Positions 6,451 to 8,543 of a stretch of 8,543 bases of DNA are shown one piece after another. A program made the position numbers and the translations under genes. Each line of letters begins with the position of its first letter. Within the stretch, counting starts at the first letter, position 1. Under the pieces are notes generated by a model. It did not search any database. It saw only the letters and a list, made by a program, of their open reading frames with translations, and was not told the DNA's origin. Origin of the DNA: Gammaproteobacteria bacterium HGW-Gammaproteobacteria-14 (GTDB lineage: Bacteria > Pseudomonadota > Gammaproteobacteria > Pseudomonadales > Alcanivoracaceae); assembly GCA_002840115.1 (NCBI GenBank), contig PGZG01000075.1:1-8543 (forward strand). Direction: 5' to 3'.

Positions 6451-6496
6451 TGGCAGGGAGGGGCGTCGGCCTCCCCTCCCTGCCAATCTTTTATTT
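6451..6496 (+). terminator. 13-bp GC-rich hairpin with plus-strand T-rich tail
   Basis: TGGCAGGGAGGGG (6451-6463) pairs perfectly with CCCCTCCCTGCCA (6473-6485) around a nine-base loop. On the plus strand it is followed by ATCTTTTATTT, the form of an intrinsic terminator. Both neighbouring genes are on the minus strand; for the START gene, whose stop is 16 bases away, the stem is in place but the T tract would precede it. It may serve both directions, or may end an unannotated plus-strand transcript. Confidence 0.55.
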
Positions 6497-6501
6497 GCAG
6501 G

Positions 6502-7299
6502 CTATTTCGCCGGATTGCTTTGCTCTGGTTGTAGGTCGACCAGAGGAGCCAGCGGGGGGTTGCCGTACAAATACGTTCTTGGCGGCAGCAAGTGGGGTGG
6601 CCTGCCTGGGCCTCGCATCTCCGCATAATCGAAATACTGATTTTGGTACTCGGCGCGGGTAATGATGCGACGTAACCGTTCAAGGGTGAAGTAGGGCGCG
6701 TCACGGAGCAATACATTGGCAAGCCAGGCCGGAATGTAACCGCCCGGGTCGAGCACTAATTGATAGACCACCTGCGCCTGATTATCGCCAAGGCGAGTGA
6801 TTTGGAAAATGCCTTCCATTTCCGGGAATCTCACATAGCGATCATTTCCCGGTAGCAGGGAGGGGCGGTTATCAAGGAACACGGTAATGCCTTCAAAGTC
6901 CGGAGTAATACTTTGCTCAACCCGGGCTTCCAGTACGGCCTCACGGTCGTTCAATGGCCAGGGAAGCTGGGTAGTAAACCGCAGATAGCGAAGCATGGGG
7001 CCTTCACGATTGAACTCTTCGGCGCCATCAACAAAATGCAGCCAGCGCGGAAAGGAGGGATAGTCTTCCAGTAGTGCCGCCAGCGCATACTCGTCTTCCA
7101 GCGTAATACGGGTAACACCGCGGAATGTTTTCAGGCGTGATTCGTCACGGTGGCGCATATACACCTGAATATCATTGCGGTCAGTGATCAGCTTCCAGGC
7201 CGGGTCCAGTTCCGGATCGTCACTCAGGCTGCCAGCCATGCTCAGAGATGAGGCCAGTAGAGCAACCATTACTGCCATCAAGCGAAAAGCAACAACCAT
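6502..7299 (-). CDS. Secreted START-domain (SRPBCC) protein
   Basis: The 265-residue precursor begins with a hydrophobic segment (4-21) and an SMA site, predicting signal-peptidase I cleavage after A22 and a periplasmic location. Residues about 30-225 match bacterial START/SRPBCC proteins: WKLITDRNDIQVYMR, LKTFRGVTRI, FPRWLHFVDGAEE, LPWPLNDRE and DPGGYIPAWLANVLLRDAPY, the last being highly typical. START domains form a cavity for lipids or other hydrophobic ligands; the ligand here is unknown. The last 35 residues are proline-rich and probably unstructured. I chose the ATG at 7299 because GGGAG lies six bases upstream and the signal peptide follows at once; the frame is open to 7395, but that extension crosses the promoter. 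The upstream region has a good promoter with an overlapping dyad. Confidence 0.85.
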   Translation of the reverse strand: MVVAFRLMAVMVALLASSLSMAGSLSDDPELDPAWKLITDRNDIQVYMRHRDESRLKTFRGVTRITLEDEYALAALLEDYPSFPRWLHFVDGAEEFNREGPMLRYLRFTTQLPWPLNDREAVLEARVEQSITPDFEGITVFLDNRPSLLPGNDRYVRFPEMEGIFQITRLGDNQAQVVYQLVLDPGGYIPAWLANVLLRDAPYFTLERLRRIITRAEYQNQYFDYAEMRGPGRPPHLLPPRTYLYGNPPLAPLVDLQPEQSNPAK

Positions 7300-7325
7300 G
7301 TCTTTCTCCCGCGAATCGTTCAGCG

Positions 7326-7354
7326 AGTATAGGGAACGGTATGAATTGTCACAA
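7326..7354 (-). promoter_or_regulatory. Sigma-70-like promoter of the START gene
   Basis: Read on the minus strand, TTGTGA (7349-7354) and TATACT (7326-7331) are spaced by 17 bases. The -10 matches the consensus at five of six positions, the -35 at four. The -10 is 26 bases before the ATG, implying a 5' leader of about 20 bases that includes the Shine-Dalgarno. Confidence 0.55.
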
Positions 7355-7356
7355 TT
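7344..7356. promoter_or_regulatory. AATTGT-C-ACAATT dyad overlapping the -35 box
   Basis: A perfect 6+1+6 palindrome covers the -35 hexamer of the START-gene promoter. A protein bound there would block RNA polymerase, so repression is the natural reading. The outer hexamers equal those of the lac operator, but the spacing is different and no LacI-type gene is present. Function is inferred from position. Confidence 0.42.
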
Positions 7357-7387
7357 GTAGGCTGGTGGCTGTTTTGAAACCGAGTGC

Positions 7388-7411
7388 AACTGCAATGTAG
7401 CGTTTGCAGTT
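7388..7411 (-). terminator. 8-bp stem-loop after the GGDEF-EAL gene
   Basis: AACTGCAA (7388-7395) and TTGCAGTT (7404-7411) are perfect inverted repeats with an eight-base loop, 20 bases past the GGDEF-EAL stop. There is no T run after it on the minus strand. It lies upstream of the START-gene promoter, so an operator is an alternative reading. Confidence 0.3.
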
Positions 7412-7431
7412 ATTCAGAGGTGCCCTGGGGC

Positions 7432-8543
7432 TTAGCAGTGCGGCCAGGTGTCGGTGAACGAGCGGGGCTTTTCAACATGGTACCCTTGTGCATAGTCAAC
7501 GCCGAGTTCCGCCAGTAACTCCAGCACGGCTGCGTCTTCGACAAACTCGGCAATGGTATGCAGGTTGAATGCCCGGGCAACGTCCACCAGTGCCCGGATC
7601 AGTACCTGATGTTCGTCGTCTCGGGTCAGATTGCGAACGAAGGAGCCGTCGATTTTTATATAGTCGAGTGGCAGCTTTTTCAGATAGTACAGCGATGAAA
7701 AGCCGACACCGAAATCATCCAGAGCGAACCGGCAGCCCTCGCTGCGGAGAGCCTCCATAATCTGGATGGAAGCATCAATATCCGCCAGAGCGGCGGTTTC
7801 TGTGATTTCGAAAATTACCGATGATGGCGCCACCTGGAATTTCTTCAGACAGTGCTGTACGTGTGGCACGAGATTGGGATTGTTGAATGAGCGTCCCGAC
7901 AGGTTGACGGCGAGCCGTGCTTCAATGCCGGCTGCTCCGAGCATGGATAAGTGCCTGAATACCTCGGAGATAACCTGCTCATCGAGACGGTGGATCATGC
8001 CGCTTTGTTCTGCGGCTATGATTAATTGCGCGGTATTCAGGAGTTTCTGGTGTTCATCGGAACCACGCAACAGGGCTTCATGGTGTGTGATACGGCGGGA
8101 GCGCAGATCAAGAATGGGCTGGTAGTGCATATTGACCCGCTGATCTTTAAGAAGCTGGCGAATTTGCCGGTCCCAGAAAACCCGCTCATGAATGCGGGTT
8201 CGATGGATGCTGTCGCCATCAAAAATATGCCAGCCGTTACGACCCCCGGCCTTTGCCTGATAGAGGGCGATATCCGCATTGGCCAGCAATTCGTCAACAT
8301 TGTTGCCTTGCTGCGGGAAAAGCACGATACCAATACTGGTGGTGACTGCCACATTGATTTCGGCATCCAGCGGCGGTAGTAAATGCAGTGCGTTACAACA
8401 GCGGCGAGCGGCGAGTTCAACGCTGGGTTGATCGCCGCCGGGTAGCAGGATGCCGAATTCGTCGCCACCCAGACGAGCAATCACGTCGGATTGCCTCAGT
8501 TCTGCGCGTAACACCTTGCTGACCTGTTGCAGCAGGCGATCCC
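7432..8543 (-). CDS. GGDEF-EAL c-di-GMP turnover protein, C-terminal part (cut by right edge)
   Basis: The frame stays open to base 8543, so the N-terminus, including any sensory domain, is missing; 369 residues are visible. The diguanylate cyclase domain shows GGDEF (25-29, bases 8455-8469), and five residues before it RQSD, the RxxD inhibitory-site pattern. The phosphodiesterase domain (about 135-360) shows EAL in HHEALLRG (E155), N213 in VNLSG, E245 in EITET, D275-D276 in DDFG, K296 in IKID, E332 in IAEFVE and Q352 in AQGY, the set known to be needed for c-di-GMP hydrolysis. Both activities therefore look possible, but which dominates cannot be read. An in-frame GTG at 8514 is not the true start, since RLLQQ and VLRAELRQSD around it belong to a conserved GGDEF helix. 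Confidence 0.92.
   Translation of the reverse strand, partial: DRLLQQVSKVLRAELRQSDVIARLGGDEFGILLPGGDQPSVELAARRCCNALHLLPPLDAEINVAVTTSIGIVLFPQQGNNVDELLANADIALYQAKAGGRNGWHIFDGDSIHRTRIHERVFWDRQIRQLLKDQRVNMHYQPILDLRSRRITHHEALLRGSDEHQKLLNTAQLIIAAEQSGMIHRLDEQVISEVFRHLSMLGAAGIEARLAVNLSGRSFNNPNLVPHVQHCLKKFQVAPSSVIFEITETAALADIDASIQIMEALRSEGCRFALDDFGVGFSSLYYLKKLPLDYIKIDGSFVRNLTRDDEHQVLIRALVDVARAFNLHTIAEFVEDAAVLELLAELGVDYAQGYHVEKPRSFTDTWPHC

Noticed and set aside
7300..7395. Upstream extension of the START protein by 32 residues
   Set aside because: It would read through the promoter and dyad and displace the signal peptide from the N-terminus; the ATG at 7299 has a good Shine-Dalgarno.
8037..8480. Minus-strand open frame of about 147 codons inside the GGDEF-EAL gene
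   Set aside because: It is an alternative frame of a clearly conserved two-domain protein and carries no motif of its own.
1..8543. CRISPR arrays, insertion sequences, tRNA or rRNA genes, attachment sites
   Set aside because: No regularly spaced repeats, no transposase or integrase motifs, no cloverleaf or rRNA-like stretches were seen. Composition and gene style look uniform across the window.

Overview
The window reads as ordinary chromosomal DNA of a gammaproteobacterium, moderately GC-rich by eye. The gene families (RhlB-type DEAD-box helicase, GlpE rhodanese, OmpW, PIN-PhoH ATPase, secreted START-domain protein, GGDEF-EAL protein) suggest the Pseudomonadales/Oceanospirillales side, for example relatives of Alcanivorax, Marinobacter or Pseudomonas. 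That placement is inferred from protein style, not from a search. I see no mobile element, integrase, CRISPR array, tRNA or rRNA. I did not find a clearly novel multi-gene system.

Layout. At the left edge the N-terminal part of an M14-family zinc carboxypeptidase runs leftward out of the window. It is transcribed divergently from a small permuted NlpC/P60-like (YiiX/YebB-type) cysteine hydrolase. The roughly 170 bp between them hold a perfect 11-bp inverted repeat. Next on the plus strand come a PIN-PhoH (YlaK-type) protein and an OmpW-family outer-membrane protein, each with a strong Shine-Dalgarno sequence, separated by a perfect 12-bp hairpin. ompW converges on glpE, with a small hairpin at the junction.

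Everything from about 3750 to the right edge is on the minus strand. Read in the direction of transcription, the order is a GGDEF-EAL protein (cut by the right edge), a secreted START-domain protein, a classical short-chain dehydrogenase, and the overlapping pair rhlB-glpE. Each gap in this series holds a stem-loop just after a stop codon. Two gaps also hold a credible sigma-70-like promoter (before rhlB and before the START gene), and two hold a short perfect dyad of operator type (before the SDR gene and before the START gene). Except for rhlB-glpE, the genes therefore look like separate transcription units.

How the genes relate. Two are RNA-metabolism enzymes (PIN-PhoH and RhlB). Two are hydrolases that could act on peptides or cell wall (M14 and YiiX-like). 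Two are envelope proteins (OmpW and the START protein). One is a c-di-GMP turnover enzyme with both catalytic domains apparently intact. The clearest functional coupling is rhlB-glpE, where glpE begins inside rhlB. The least explained element is a 13-bp GC-rich hairpin at 6451-6485 whose T-rich tail lies on the plus strand, opposite to both flanking genes.
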